The notes below the pieces were generated by a model, which was given only the letters and a program-made list of their open reading frames with translations, was not told where the DNA came from and searched no databases. Shown here piece after piece: positions 25,520-34,021 of a stretch of 64,000 bases of DNA. Origin of the DNA: CAUZIB01 sp963578805 (GTDB lineage Bacteria > Acidobacteriota > Vicinamibacteria > Vicinamibacterales > UBA8438). The stretch is taken from the NCBI GenBank assembly GCA_963578805.1, contig CAUZDY010000013.1:4073-68072 (forward strand). Direction: 5' to 3'. The position numbers and the translations under genes are program-made. The first letter of the stretch is position 1, and every line of letters starts with the position of its first letter.

Positions 25520-25762
25520 TTATGGCGTCGAGCTCGATGCCTCTTGAGCTCGAAGGGCAGCAATGACCTCTTCGTGGTCGGGAAACCGCCCGGTCTCATG
25601 TTTCGAAAAGACCGTTGTTCCATCGGCCACGACGTCAAAGACCCCATTGTTTCCCTCGATTAGTTCCGATTCGATCCCAAACGTTCCGTTCACGGTGGCC
25701 GCCAAACTGGTGGCCTTGGGTCCGTACTTTCAACGGCCGCAGTAAGTGATAGAGATGTGCAT
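25520..25762 (-). CDS. SelW/Rdx-family selenoprotein (TGA read as selenocysteine)
   Basis: An 81-codon gene (80 residues plus stop) with an in-frame TGA at codon 11 (25730-25732). The start M-H-I-S-I-T-Y-C-G-R-U gives the C-x-x-U redox motif of SelW/SelT/Rdx thioredoxin-like proteins. The rest matches the family: a G-V-F-D-V-V strand pair, G-T-T-V-F-S-K and the G-R-F-P motif near residue 58. An AGGAGG ribosome-binding site sits six bases before the ATG at 25762, upstream of the TGA, so the ribosome must read through it. A hairpin follows at SECIS distance. It is probably a small cytoplasmic selenoenzyme with thiol-dependent redox function; the exact partner is unknown. Confidence 0.87.
25697..25715 (-). 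promoter_or_regulatory. Bacterial SECIS-like hairpin in the SelW-type gene
   Basis: On the minus strand, 14 bases after the UGA, arms 25715-25709 and 25703-25697 pair with six base pairs and one A-C mismatch around a five-base loop AGUUU. The loop starts 21 bases after the UGA and has G in its second position, as in bacterial SECIS elements. It is weaker than the element in the OsmC gene. Confidence 0.65.
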
Positions 25763-25845
25763 GTTTCGCCTCCTCTCGTTCCGGGTCGATCCTAGCGCTG
25801 TCTGTCGGTGGGTCGCAATACCGGCCGTGGTAGAAATCGCGGGAT

Positions 25846-26061
25846 TTATCGCTGGTAGTCGCGATATACGTCACCAAACAGAGCGGCCAGCTCCCGTTTT
25901 GCGAGGACGGTAGTGAGGTAGCGCGCTGGCGGAAAGATGCCGAGAAGAAGGTAGGTGTCCAGGTAGTTGGTAAAGAAGGCGGTTGTTACCAGACCCAGCG
26001 GCGCACCGATTCGCCGAATTTGCCGCGCGCGCTCACCTCGTCCAGCTGAACCAGCGGGCAA
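25846..26061 (-). pseudogene. Short membrane-protein C-terminal fragment
   Basis: A frame of up to 71 codons overlapping the 3' end of the mercuric-reductase-like gene. The last ~45 residues contain a hydrophobic stretch (T-T-A-F-F-T-N-Y-L-D-T-Y-L-L-L-G) and the ending R-E-L-A-A-L-F-G-D-V-Y-R-D-Y, which recalls the C-terminus of isoprenylcysteine-methyltransferase-like membrane proteins. No upstream part exists because the neighbouring gene occupies that DNA. Either a remnant or a very small translationally coupled gene. Confidence 0.3.
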
Positions 26062-27595
26062 GGATCGATTTATGATGGGCCGAGAACCGAGTTTTCCGCA
26101 TCAGTTTGGCCGCCTTCCGAATGGCGTCAGACTGGGTAGGATACGGGTGCATCGTTTCGCCGATCAGGCCTAGCCCGGCACCGGCTTTCATCGCCACAGT
26201 GATCTCGCTGATCAGGTCGCCGGCATGACCCGCGACGATCGTCGCACCCAAAATGGTGTCGGTGCCCTTCTTGACGTGTAGACGCGCGAATCCAGCCGTT
26301 TCACCGTCCAGTACGGCCCGGTCAACCTCGTCAAGGTTTTGGGTGAACGTTTCCACCTCGATGCCCTTCTTGCGAGCTTCGGGCTCATACAGACCAACGT
26401 GCGCGATCTCGGGTTCCGTATAGGTGCACCACGGAATGATCAGCGAGCTGGTGTGTGCTATGCCGAGCCCGAAGGGGTGAGGAAACAGCGCGTTCTGAAT
26501 CACAATTTGCGCCATCGCGTCAGCCGTATGCGTGAACTTGAACGGAAAACAGATATCGCCGGCCGCGTAAATTCGCCGGTTTGACGTCTGGAGTGAAGAG
26601 TCAACGATGACGCCCGTTCTGTCGAACGCCACACCCGCTGCCTCCAAGCCAAGCCCTTCGACGTTGGGGGAACGCCCGACTCCCACGAGGATCTCGTCGA
26701 TCGCGAGCTCGTGGGTCGTTTCGTTAGTGGTGTAACGGATCACTTTCTCGTTTCCTCGTCGCTCTACTGAATCAGCACGGGCTCCAAACGCAAACACGAC
26801 CCCATCGCGTCGCATCTGTTCCTGCACGACGGCTGCGGCATCGGCGTCTTCTCGTGGCAGAATGCGTTCTAACTGCTCTATCAGCGTGACCTGACTGCCG
26901 AATCTGGCAAACGATTGGGCGGTTTCACACCCGATAGGGCCCCCGCCGATGACGGCTAGACGTCGAGGCCGAGCCGTAAGCGAAAATATGGTTTCGTTCG
27001 TCAGGTACCCGGTGTCTTCCAGTCCTGGGATCGGCGGCGCGGCGGCGCGGGCGCCGGCGCAAATGGCGGCCCGATTAAATCCGAGCGTCGCATCTCCCAC
27101 CTGAACTGTTTCTGGCCCGGTGAAGCAGCCGTTTCCGATAAACACGTCGACTCCGAGGTCGGTAAAACGCTGGGCGGAGTCCACTCGGCTGAGCTGGGCG
27201 CGCAAGCGGCGCATGCGCCGCATGACCTGGCCGAAGTCGTGGCGAGGTACAGGGTCGGCTGATAGACCGAAGGCACGGCCGTTCGACGCGGCCGCCCAGG
27301 CTCGGGCCGCGCGGATGATACCCTTCGAGGGTACACAGCCAACGTTGAGACAGTCCCCGCCCATCAGGTGTCGTTCAACGAGCGCAACTCGTGCTCCCAG
27401 GCCGGCGCCCACCGCCGCTGTGACTAGCCCGGCCGGCCCGGCCCCGATGACAACCAGGTTGTATCGTCCAGACGGGATAGGGTTGGTCCAGTCTGACGGA
27501 TGAACGTTGGCAACGAGTTGTTGGTTGAACTCGTCGTCGGGCTCGACGAGAGCCGTGGCGCGAGATGCGCGATCGGCGGACATGGGAGCAGACAC
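26033..27595 (-). CDS. Mercuric-reductase-like FAD-dependent disulfide oxidoreductase
   Basis: A 520-residue class I pyridine-nucleotide disulfide oxidoreductase. Motifs are FAD-binding V-I-G-A-G-P-A-G near residue 51, redox disulfide G-G-D-C-L-N-V-G-C-V-P-S-K near 80, NAD(P)-binding I-G-G-G-P-I-G-C-E near 215, and the dimer domain with C-terminal H-P-Y-P-T-Q (catalytic His). It lacks the N-terminal HMA domain and the C-terminal vicinal cysteines that true MerA uses to bind Hg(II). Mercury reduction is therefore doubtful; a dihydrolipoamide-dehydrogenase-like or other thiol-linked reduction is more likely. No mer genes are adjacent. Confidence 0.82.
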   Translation of the reverse strand: MSAPMSADRASRATALVEPDDEFNQQLVANVHPSDWTNPIPSGRYNLVVIGAGPAGLVTAAVGAGLGARVALVERHLMGGDCLNVGCVPSKGIIRAARAWAAASNGRAFGLSADPVPRHDFGQVMRRMRRLRAQLSRVDSAQRFTDLGVDVFIGNGCFTGPETVQVGDATLGFNRAAICAGARAAAPPIPGLEDTGYLTNETIFSLTARPRRLAVIGGGPIGCETAQSFARFGSQVTLIEQLERILPREDADAAAVVQEQMRRDGVVFAFGARADSVERRGNEKVIRYTTNETTHELAIDEILVGVGRSPNVEGLGLEAAGVAFDRTGVIVDSSLQTSNRRIYAAGDICFPFKFTHTADAMAQIVIQNALFPHPFGLGIAHTSSLIIPWCTYTEPEIAHVGLYEPEARKKGIEVETFTQNLDEVDRAVLDGETAGFARLHVKKGTDTILGATIVAGHAGDLISEITVAMKAGAGLGLIGETMHPYPTQSDAIRKAAKLMRKTRFSAHHKSILARWFSWTR

Positions 27596-27675
27596 TATAC
27601 GTCAGACGCCAGGTGACCTCGCGACGATCCAGAGGCGATCATGATGAACCACCAGACTCTATCTGGCTTACCGCG

Positions 27676-28701
27676 TTAGCGTGCGATATCTCCCTGACGG
27701 AGAGGCCGTTGCGGTGTAAGTGGCTCATCCGGGTAGAGGTCGGCGACGTACTGCTCGTAGCCATTAAAAATCGGGGTATCGAACGGTTCTTCGGTGTCGA
27801 GCCAAAACGAGACATTCTGGGGCCATCGCGGGTGTGGGATATTCGGGTTGATGTTCGAGAGAAAGCCGTACTCGTGCGGTTGGACCTGCCAGAACGTCTT
27901 GGGCTCACTTCGCAGGAATTCGATCTTTACGATCGATTTTGGGCTTTTGTAACCGTACTTCCAGGGCACGATAATTCGGATGGGCGAACCATGCTGTCTG
28001 AGTAAAGGCTTTCCATAGACTCCGGTCACCACCATCGCAAGTTCGTTCATCGCCTCATCGAGCCGTAACGCTTCCTGATAGGGCCATGGATACCAGGGTG
28101 TGCTCTTGAGACCTGGCATTTCATCTTCGGCGGCGGCGGTGGTGAACTTGACATACTGTGCCTGACTGGTCGGGTCTGCCTGTTTGATCAGCCGGCTCAA
28201 CGGAAAGCCCGACCATGGGACGTTCATGGCCCACCGTTCCACACATCTGAAGTGGTAGACACGCTCCTCATGCTCAAGAGCGAAGATGTCGTCTAGGTCG
28301 AGGGTCATCGGATTGTTGCATTCGCCCGTGACCTCGACCTTCCAGGGTTCGACGGTGAAGTCGCCGCAAAACTGCCAGACGGGTCCGCCGCGTCCCGAGA
28401 GGAACTCATAGAAGTTATTGTGCGAGCCGGCGACCTCGGGGGCGGTTAGGTCGTTTCGGTTGACCAGTGAAGGAATCTCATAGGCGGCGTTACGGTCGGC
28501 CGGAAACACATCGGATCGCTGCAGAGGAACGTCGATGAGTGACTTCTGGGGACGTTGCGCCGCACCTGCCGACGTGCACATGGCCATGGGTGTTGCGAGG
28601 ATACCCACACCGAATGCCGATAGGAACTTCCGTCTGTTGAAGAACATTTCCGGCGGTGTAATTCGCCGAGATGGAAGGCTCTTGAGATACTTTCGATCCA
28701 T
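27676..28701 (-). CDS. msrP: Protein-methionine-sulfoxide reductase catalytic subunit MsrP (YedY)
   Basis: A 341-residue periplasmic molybdoenzyme with a Tat-type signal (N-R-R-K-F-L at 22-27 followed by a hydrophobic stretch). The molybdenum ligand is C153 in H-F-R-C-V-E-R-W-A-M. Other YedY motifs are W-S-G-F-P-L and P-W-K-Y-G-Y-K-S near residue 240. It repairs oxidised methionine in envelope proteins using quinol electrons through the haem membrane subunit MsrQ. No msrQ gene is adjacent, which is unusual. The molybdate importer at 16.8-19 kb would supply its cofactor metal. Confidence 0.93.
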   Translation of the reverse strand: MDRKYLKSLPSRRITPPEMFFNRRKFLSAFGVGILATPMAMCTSAGAAQRPQKSLIDVPLQRSDVFPADRNAAYEIPSLVNRNDLTAPEVAGSHNNFYEFLSGRGGPVWQFCGDFTVEPWKVEVTGECNNPMTLDLDDIFALEHEERVYHFRCVERWAMNVPWSGFPLSRLIKQADPTSQAQYVKFTTAAAEDEMPGLKSTPWYPWPYQEALRLDEAMNELAMVVTGVYGKPLLRQHGSPIRIIVPWKYGYKSPKSIVKIEFLRSEPKTFWQVQPHEYGFLSNINPNIPHPRWPQNVSFWLDTEEPFDTPIFNGYEQYVADLYPDEPLTPQRPLRQGDIAR

Positions 28702-28974
28702 TGTCGCCTCTGAGTTGAGAGAGCACGTTACTGGTGCGGCCAGGAAACCCAGACCCTGAATTGTTCCTAACAGACTATCACCAAAAAGAGCTACAGGACT
28801 GTCCTGACTAGAGGCAGTCCGGCCGGAGGCGTTCTCGCTCTTCGTCCGGGCGATTCACTGCGTTCTACGAACGCCACGAATGCTGTCGACGCACCGTACT
28901 AGCCGAACGGGGCGTTGTTGGGTAGCCTTGTAGGCAACAGTTTAATGTCGGATGACCGAGTTGAGACCCATGCC

Positions 28975-29616
28975 ATGTTTGGACTGAGAACAACGTCCCG
29001 TAAACTGAAGCTTCCTGATCTGTCCGACGCACTGCCGGGCCGGGTGGAGGCAATGCCCGTTCCGTCGGAACATTTCGTCAAGAAGACGCCACTGACCCCG
29101 CCCTTTCCGGAGGGCTTTGAGCAGGTGTTCTTCGGAATGGGATGCTTCTGGGGTGCCGAGCAGGTGTTCTGGCAGGTTCCCGGAGTCTACACGACGGCCG
29201 TCGGGTACTCGGGGGGGGTTACACCAAATCCGACGTATCAGGAGGTATGCAGTGGACAGACGGGCCACAACGAAGCTGTACTGGTTGTGTTCGACCCGAG
29301 TCTCGTGAGCTTCGACCGATTGCTCCTCACCTTCTGGGAGAATCACGATCCCACCCAGGGTATGCAGCAAGGGAACGACGTCGGCACACAGTACCGGTCA
29401 GGTGTCTATTATCAAACCAGTACCCAGCAGCAGGCTGCCAAAGCGTCACGTGAGATGTACCAGCGCGGACTATCTGATGCGGGATTCGATCAAATCTCTA
29501 CCGAGATTCAACTCGCCGAGGAGTTCTACTACGCCGAGGAGTACCATCAGCAGTACCTTGCCAAGAACCCAGGTGGATATTGCGGTCTCGGTGGGACCGG
29601 CGTGTCCTGCGGTTAA
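28975..29616 (+). CDS. msrA: Peptide-methionine (S)-S-oxide reductase MsrA
   Basis: A 213-residue enzyme that reduces methionine-S-sulfoxide. The catalytic C57 is in F-G-M-G-C-F-W-G, with W-E-N-H-D-P-T-Q-G and G-T-Q-Y-R-S downstream, and resolving cysteines in the glycine-rich tail (G-Y-C-G-L-G-G-T-G-V-S-C). It follows the E. coli MsrA layout, including the N-terminal S-D-A-L-P-G-R extension, which supports the ATG at 28975; an ATG at 28945 is also in frame. Divergent from msrP, so cytoplasmic and periplasmic repair genes share a promoter region. Confidence 0.94.
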   Translation: MFGLRTTSRKLKLPDLSDALPGRVEAMPVPSEHFVKKTPLTPPFPEGFEQVFFGMGCFWGAEQVFWQVPGVYTTAVGYSGGVTPNPTYQEVCSGQTGHNEAVLVVFDPSLVSFDRLLLTFWENHDPTQGMQQGNDVGTQYRSGVYYQTSTQQQAAKASREMYQRGLSDAGFDQISTEIQLAEEFYYAEEYHQQYLAKNPGGYCGLGGTGVSCG

Positions 29617-29877
29617 TCGCGGCCAGGGAGGTGCGCGAGTCAGCCGTCATCGTTCCGGCTGAGAAGCGAGTCCAGTTTTTCTAAACCTGTCGAGCGGCAC
29701 GGCTTCTTCGATTCCAGAACCACCTACCGATCACAGTGGTCGGTGTATGACAATCGTGACGACTCGACCCGCGTGCTCCAGGATGTTCAGGAGACTGGAG
29801 ACACGACGTTTCGCCTTCCAGTCGTTGGCGTCGAACGCGAGTCAGACCCGCTCGACAACCTTATGTGACTCACTACA
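29617..29877. other. Intergenic DNA with a possible coding remnant
   Basis: Between msrA and the BON-domain gene. On the plus strand, about 29692-29868, an open frame of nearly 60 codons without a start encodes R-H-G-F-F-D-S-R-T-T-Y-R and W-S-V-Y-D-N-R-D-D-S. It has protein-like composition and ends in TGA, so it may be the tail of a lost secreted-protein gene. I cannot name it. Confidence 0.25.
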
Positions 29878-30618
29878 CTAGCGCAGCACCTGCAGCTGAT
29901 TGTCCACATTAAGGATGCCCTGTGTCTCTCGGATGATCTGCTCCAACTCGCGATACTCGATCTCTGACTGGACATACCCACGGAGCGTGACACTACTGAG
30001 GTTGACGACAATATGGTAGGGAGGGTTCCGCATCCTCATGGTTCGGTCGAAGTGTTGGCTGGAGAGCAGTCTGCGGCCGATGATTTCCCGTAGGCGGTTG
30101 TCGGCGTTTGATGTAGATTGCACCTCGATATCGTCCTTGTAGTCCTGGACGCCCTTGACCTTGGCGATCCTCTCGTAAAGCTCACGTTTTTTGTTGCGGT
30201 TCGGGGTGACACTACCGTGGAGTGTGACGACGCCTTGCTCGATGCTGCCATCGATGTAGTCCCATATCGTGAAGTGGGGGTACCGATTGATCTCCTTGGC
30301 CACCTCAGCTGCTATGTCAGCGTCCTCCTCCTCCACGGGCAGTTCTAGCTCGCTGGCGACGGTGTCGACGCCGGAAACCTCCAACGTTCGTTCGATCGCT
30401 CTATTCTTCGCGAGCAGGTGCGGGACAGTGCCACTCAGGGTGACCTCGCTTCCGGCGACTGAAACCTGGATACGTTTAAAGTCGCCCCCACGGAGCGAGT
30501 GTTCCACCGCTTGCTGTATTTTCGGCGCCTGCTGCTCAGCACTGATGGGTACGACCACCCACCAGGCGACGACCGCGGAAATGAGGACGCAGAACACAGA
30601 CACTTTCCAGGCTTTCAT
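29878..30618 (-). CDS. Secreted protein with three BON domains
   Basis: A 246-residue protein with a signal peptide (V-F-C-V-L-I-S-A-V-V-A-W-W region, residues about 5-28). Three BON (OsmY-like) repeats follow: about 33-95 with V-T-L-S-G-T-V, 100-165 with V-V-T-L-H-G-S-V-T, and 175-245 with V-T-L-R-G-Y-V. BON domains bind phospholipid or stabilise envelope structures under osmotic stress. The ATG at 30618 has an AAGGAA ribosome-binding site; the frame extends 15 codons further without one. Confidence 0.85.
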   Translation of the reverse strand: MKAWKVSVFCVLISAVVAWWVVVPISAEQQAPKIQQAVEHSLRGGDFKRIQVSVAGSEVTLSGTVPHLLAKNRAIERTLEVSGVDTVASELELPVEEEDADIAAEVAKEINRYPHFTIWDYIDGSIEQGVVTLHGSVTPNRNKKRELYERIAKVKGVQDYKDDIEVQSTSNADNRLREIIGRRLLSSQHFDRTMRMRNPPYHIVVNLSSVTLRGYVQSEIEYRELEQIIRETQGILNVDNQLQVLR

Positions 30619-30701
30619 AGCAGTTCCTTGGCTACGGGTGATGATCGTTTCCATTTGTATCACAGACGTGCCGGCGCCGTCGATTCGCCTGACCGGCGCG
30701 T

Positions 30702-31706
30702 CTACGAGACGATACTGACAGCTTCAGCCGCGGGCGAGTCTGGCCATACAGCAGAAGGTGCTGCGACGTACTCCGAATGGGCGAGTTGACTCTGGAAGAA
30801 TGAGGTCTGGGATGCGTAGAACACCAATTTCATGAACAGCCTCGCGACGATGTACGCCTGACCCACCGCAAAACCGATCCACATCGACGCAGCGCCGCCG
30901 CTAGGGCTTGGTACAAGAATTGCGTATGCCGCCAGGACGGCGAGAAACAGGCCACTGTTGAGCAGGTAGAGGCCTACCGTCGCCTGTGGGCGTCTCCAAA
31001 TGAATCTGATCGCCGCCAAAACGGCGCCGACCATGCTGTGCCGGTCCTCGACGACGGCCCGGACCTTCGCGTAGTCGAAGACCATGTTGATCGGCAGCAG
31101 CAGGAGCGCAAAGGTCGCGTACAGCCCGATCCGAATGAGAAAGGCGGAACGTTCGACTACCAGGTTCTCCGTCGCGACATCATAGAGATTTCCGAATAGC
31201 CAGGTGTGAACCGTCTCGAACACGATCCAGTACGCGACACCCGCAAGTAGGCCCAGACGACAGAAGCGAAAGAAGAAGGTCCCGCATGTGGCGAAGAAAC
31301 CGACACTTGCGATGCGCCGCTGGCGGGCAAGGCGGTCAATGATGCCGCCCACGAGAAACATCCAGACTCCCAAGTACGCTACCACGGTGAGGATTACCTC
31401 GCTCCGCGGTAGTTGGTTGTCGACCAGGTTGCTTTGGTTCTGTAAGACCGCAGCAAAACCGATGATTCGAGGATTAAATGTGCGGGCAATGCCGGTCGCG
31501 CGCGACTGGAACTCTTCCCACCACTGCCAGTTCACACCGAAGGCTACGTCATCTGCGGCGATGCTACTGCCAAGGTCTGTCGCGATGACCTCATGCATGA
31601 TGATTCCAAGCGGCGCGGCCGCCAGTAGCGTGATCACGTAGACGCCGACGAGAACGGCCGGCGCCTTGTTGACACGCTGGATACCGTCGATCAGCGCGTG
31701 CATCAT
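30702..31706 (-). CDS. Multi-pass membrane protein of unknown function
   Basis: A 334-residue protein with about six transmembrane helices (near residues 15-38, 105-125, 145-170, 195-220, 250-275 and 280-305) and a large extracytoplasmic loop between the first two. I do not recognise a named family; the topology recalls general integral membrane proteins of the DUF4013/YciC type. Its ATG overlaps the stop of the M1 peptidase gene (ATGA), so the two are coupled and may act together in the envelope. No catalytic motif is visible. Confidence 0.7.
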   Translation of the reverse strand: MMHALIDGIQRVNKAPAVLVGVYVITLLAAAPLGIIMHEVIATDLGSSIAADDVAFGVNWQWWEEFQSRATGIARTFNPRIIGFAAVLQNQSNLVDNQLPRSEVILTVVAYLGVWMFLVGGIIDRLARQRRIASVGFFATCGTFFFRFCRLGLLAGVAYWIVFETVHTWLFGNLYDVATENLVVERSAFLIRIGLYATFALLLLPINMVFDYAKVRAVVEDRHSMVGAVLAAIRFIWRRPQATVGLYLLNSGLFLAVLAAYAILVPSPSGGAASMWIGFAVGQAYIVARLFMKLVFYASQTSFFQSQLAHSEYVAAPSAVWPDSPAAEAVSIVS

Positions 31707-33790
31707 AGGAAGAATCCGTATGTGAGAAGAACATCCTGCAGCCAGACCATCCAGGTAAGGGTCCATGTCGTCGCGGCGTGCTGAGCCATCGGCGCGAGGG
31801 TCCTGCCGTTATTGGTCACATTGGTGTCGAGAAGTAGCACCCGGTCGGGATCGACGAGTGCTCGAGTTGCTTTCGTATCACCCTTGTAGCTAAATGCCGT
31901 CCACCGACCGGTGCCGTCCCAGGTCTCGCGTTTCGTGGACCCGTCCTCGAACTCGGTGAGGACTTCCACCGGGAAAATACCGTCGCCGTGTCGTCGGACC
32001 ACCACCGTCGTCTCGAACGGCCCTTCGTCAGAACCGTCCGAGAAATCCGCTCCCGCACTGCCGGAGAATCCCCGACGACTCAGTCGTCGGCTCGTCAACT
32101 GGTCGATCCCGTAGTCAAAGGTGCTGGCGTCGCCATGCACCTGGTCAAAGAACCAGCTTAGATCCTGACCGCTTGCGGCGTTAATCGCCCGAAAGAAGTC
32201 ATCGGGTTTTGGGTGGGCAAACCGCCACTGTTCGTAGAAAGTGGCCATTCCTTGCTGTAATGTCGACCACCCTAGATAGCGCTCAAGCGTGTGCAGCCAG
32301 ATGGCCGTCTTGTTGTAGGTGATGCTACCGGCTGTCCCTGGCCAGTATCGGAAGGTTGACGTCGACTGCGCATCCTGCCTCGCGTTTTGTCTGTACCCGG
32401 TGACCCGGTTGCCATCAACTGTCCTTGACCAGGGTACGTCCCGAAGCACCCAGGGGACAAAACCACCGAAGAAACGGACCGCTCGAAAATGAGGATCGAA
32501 GGACTCATCGAGAACGCGAGCCGTGGCAAACGTATTGAGGCCTTCATCAAGCCACGCGTACTCGAACTCGTTGTTTCCCACCACCCCGTACCAGAACTGG
32601 TGTCCCGCCTCGTGGACGGTCACGCCCTCTGGGGTCGATACGTCACCTGGGGCCAGCCATCGTGCCCCACCCGTGAAGAACGTCGGGTACTCCATTCCGC
32701 CAGAACGACTTTGCCAGGCGGGGTCGACGATGGTGATGTGGTCGTAGGGATACGCTCCAAACCACTCCCCGTAGTGCTTCAGTGTGGAACGTGTCGCGTC
32801 GAAGTATCGCGAGGCCTGGGCGAAGTGCTCTGGCTGGAGTAGTAGTCGAATCGCGACATCGGGGAGCACTGGGTGAGTGAACACCTCCCAGAGATCGAGG
32901 AGATTTGGACTGGTTGTCCAGGCGAAGTCATGGACGTCTTCTTGATAGTACTGATGGGTCGTGGTGCCATCGGCGTTATCTCGAACATTTCGCTCTACGC
33001 CGGTAGCTCCTACCGTCCAACCTGTGGGTGCGGTGATTCGCACGTCGTAGACTCCATAGTCGGCGTAGAACTCGGTCGAGGCGTGGAACTGATGACAGTT
33101 CCACCCGGTTTCCTCGAGCACACCGATCTTTGGAAACCACTGGGCAATGAAGAAATAATCACCAATGGCACCGGTGCGTGAGAAAGTTCTTGGGATCCGT
33201 GATGTCCATTCGATCTCCAGATTGACTGTGTCACCCGGTCCGACCGGCTGGGGCAGTGGAACCACTAAAACGGTCTGATCGTCTGGATTTCCGTCATCGG
33301 GCGAGATGTGATGGGCTCGCTCCATGAGGTCGATCGGCGGCGCATCACCGACTCCGATGAGCTGTACCGACGTGACATCGATCCACCCCCAGTCATCTTC
33401 AGACCGGTCGTGCAGTCCCGGGCCTCGTCCCAAGAGACGCTCGCGCATCCAGGTCGACTGCGTGTTCTTCCACGCGTTGTAGTAGAGATGAAACTGCAGC
33501 TCGGTCGTCGTGACGTTGGAGATGTTTCGCCAGGTCAGAATTTCTCGGCCTGTCAGAGTGCGCCGGTCCGAGTCGAGTCGAACGTCGATGGAGTAGTTGG
33601 CGTTGCGTGGCGATGGCGACCCGATGACCGAACCGGTCAGCTCGGTGGGTGGCTGCGCTGCGGCCAACGTCAAGCCCTGCCACCGGCTTGCCGCCTGGGT
33701 CTGGATCGCCAACCACCCACCGAGACCCAGTGCCGCGAGGCCTACGAGGGTTGTTGTCGTTCGTCGGGTGGCTGATCGACGCATGGCCAT
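31703..33790 (-). CDS. M1-family zinc metallopeptidase, secreted or membrane-anchored
   Basis: A 695-residue protein. An N-terminal hydrophobic segment (T-T-T-L-V-G-L-A-A-L-G-L-G-G-W-L) serves as signal or anchor. The gluzincin site is H-E-A-G-H followed 18 residues later by the zinc-binding Glu in W-L-D-E-G-L-N-T-F; the M1 substrate motif G-x-M-E-N appears here as G-G-M-E-Y. The N-terminal beta domain (about 50-260) is that of M1 aminopeptidases. It probably trims peptides outside the cytoplasm. The start at 33790 precedes the arginine-rich signal region; an ATG two codons later is also possible. Confidence 0.88.
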   Translation of the reverse strand: MAMRRSATRRTTTTLVGLAALGLGGWLAIQTQAASRWQGLTLAAAQPPTELTGSVIGSPSPRNANYSIDVRLDSDRRTLTGREILTWRNISNVTTTELQFHLYYNAWKNTQSTWMRERLLGRGPGLHDRSEDDWGWIDVTSVQLIGVGDAPPIDLMERAHHISPDDGNPDDQTVLVVPLPQPVGPGDTVNLEIEWTSRIPRTFSRTGAIGDYFFIAQWFPKIGVLEETGWNCHQFHASTEFYADYGVYDVRITAPTGWTVGATGVERNVRDNADGTTTHQYYQEDVHDFAWTTSPNLLDLWEVFTHPVLPDVAIRLLLQPEHFAQASRYFDATRSTLKHYGEWFGAYPYDHITIVDPAWQSRSGGMEYPTFFTGGARWLAPGDVSTPEGVTVHEAGHQFWYGVVGNNEFEYAWLDEGLNTFATARVLDESFDPHFRAVRFFGGFVPWVLRDVPWSRTVDGNRVTGYRQNARQDAQSTSTFRYWPGTAGSITYNKTAIWLHTLERYLGWSTLQQGMATFYEQWRFAHPKPDDFFRAINAASGQDLSWFFDQVHGDASTFDYGIDQLTSRRLSRRGFSGSAGADFSDGSDEGPFETTVVVRRHGDGIFPVEVLTEFEDGSTKRETWDGTGRWTAFSYKGDTKATRALVDPDRVLLLDTNVTNNGRTLAPMAQHAATTWTLTWMVWLQDVLLTYGFFL

Positions 33791-34021
33791 GTCTCTGGGG
33801 CTCTCAGCCCGCCGTCGCGCGCGCGGTCGTCCCCTCTTGTCGGCCGGAACAGAACACGAGAGCGGCGGTTGGCCAGGATCTGGATTCAAAGACAAGAGGA
33901 CGCACTAGTCGGGAGTCACAACCGAGGAAGAAAGTGGAGACAGGCGGTCTGTCCAAATGCTGCAGCAGCCTCCAACGTCCTCCTAACTCCTGATTTCTGT
34001 CTCCGCCGTTCCACCTCGGTG

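Noticed and set aside
26033..27595. Calling this gene merA
   Set aside because: The vicinal C-terminal cysteines and any mer neighbours are missing, so the symbol would over-claim.
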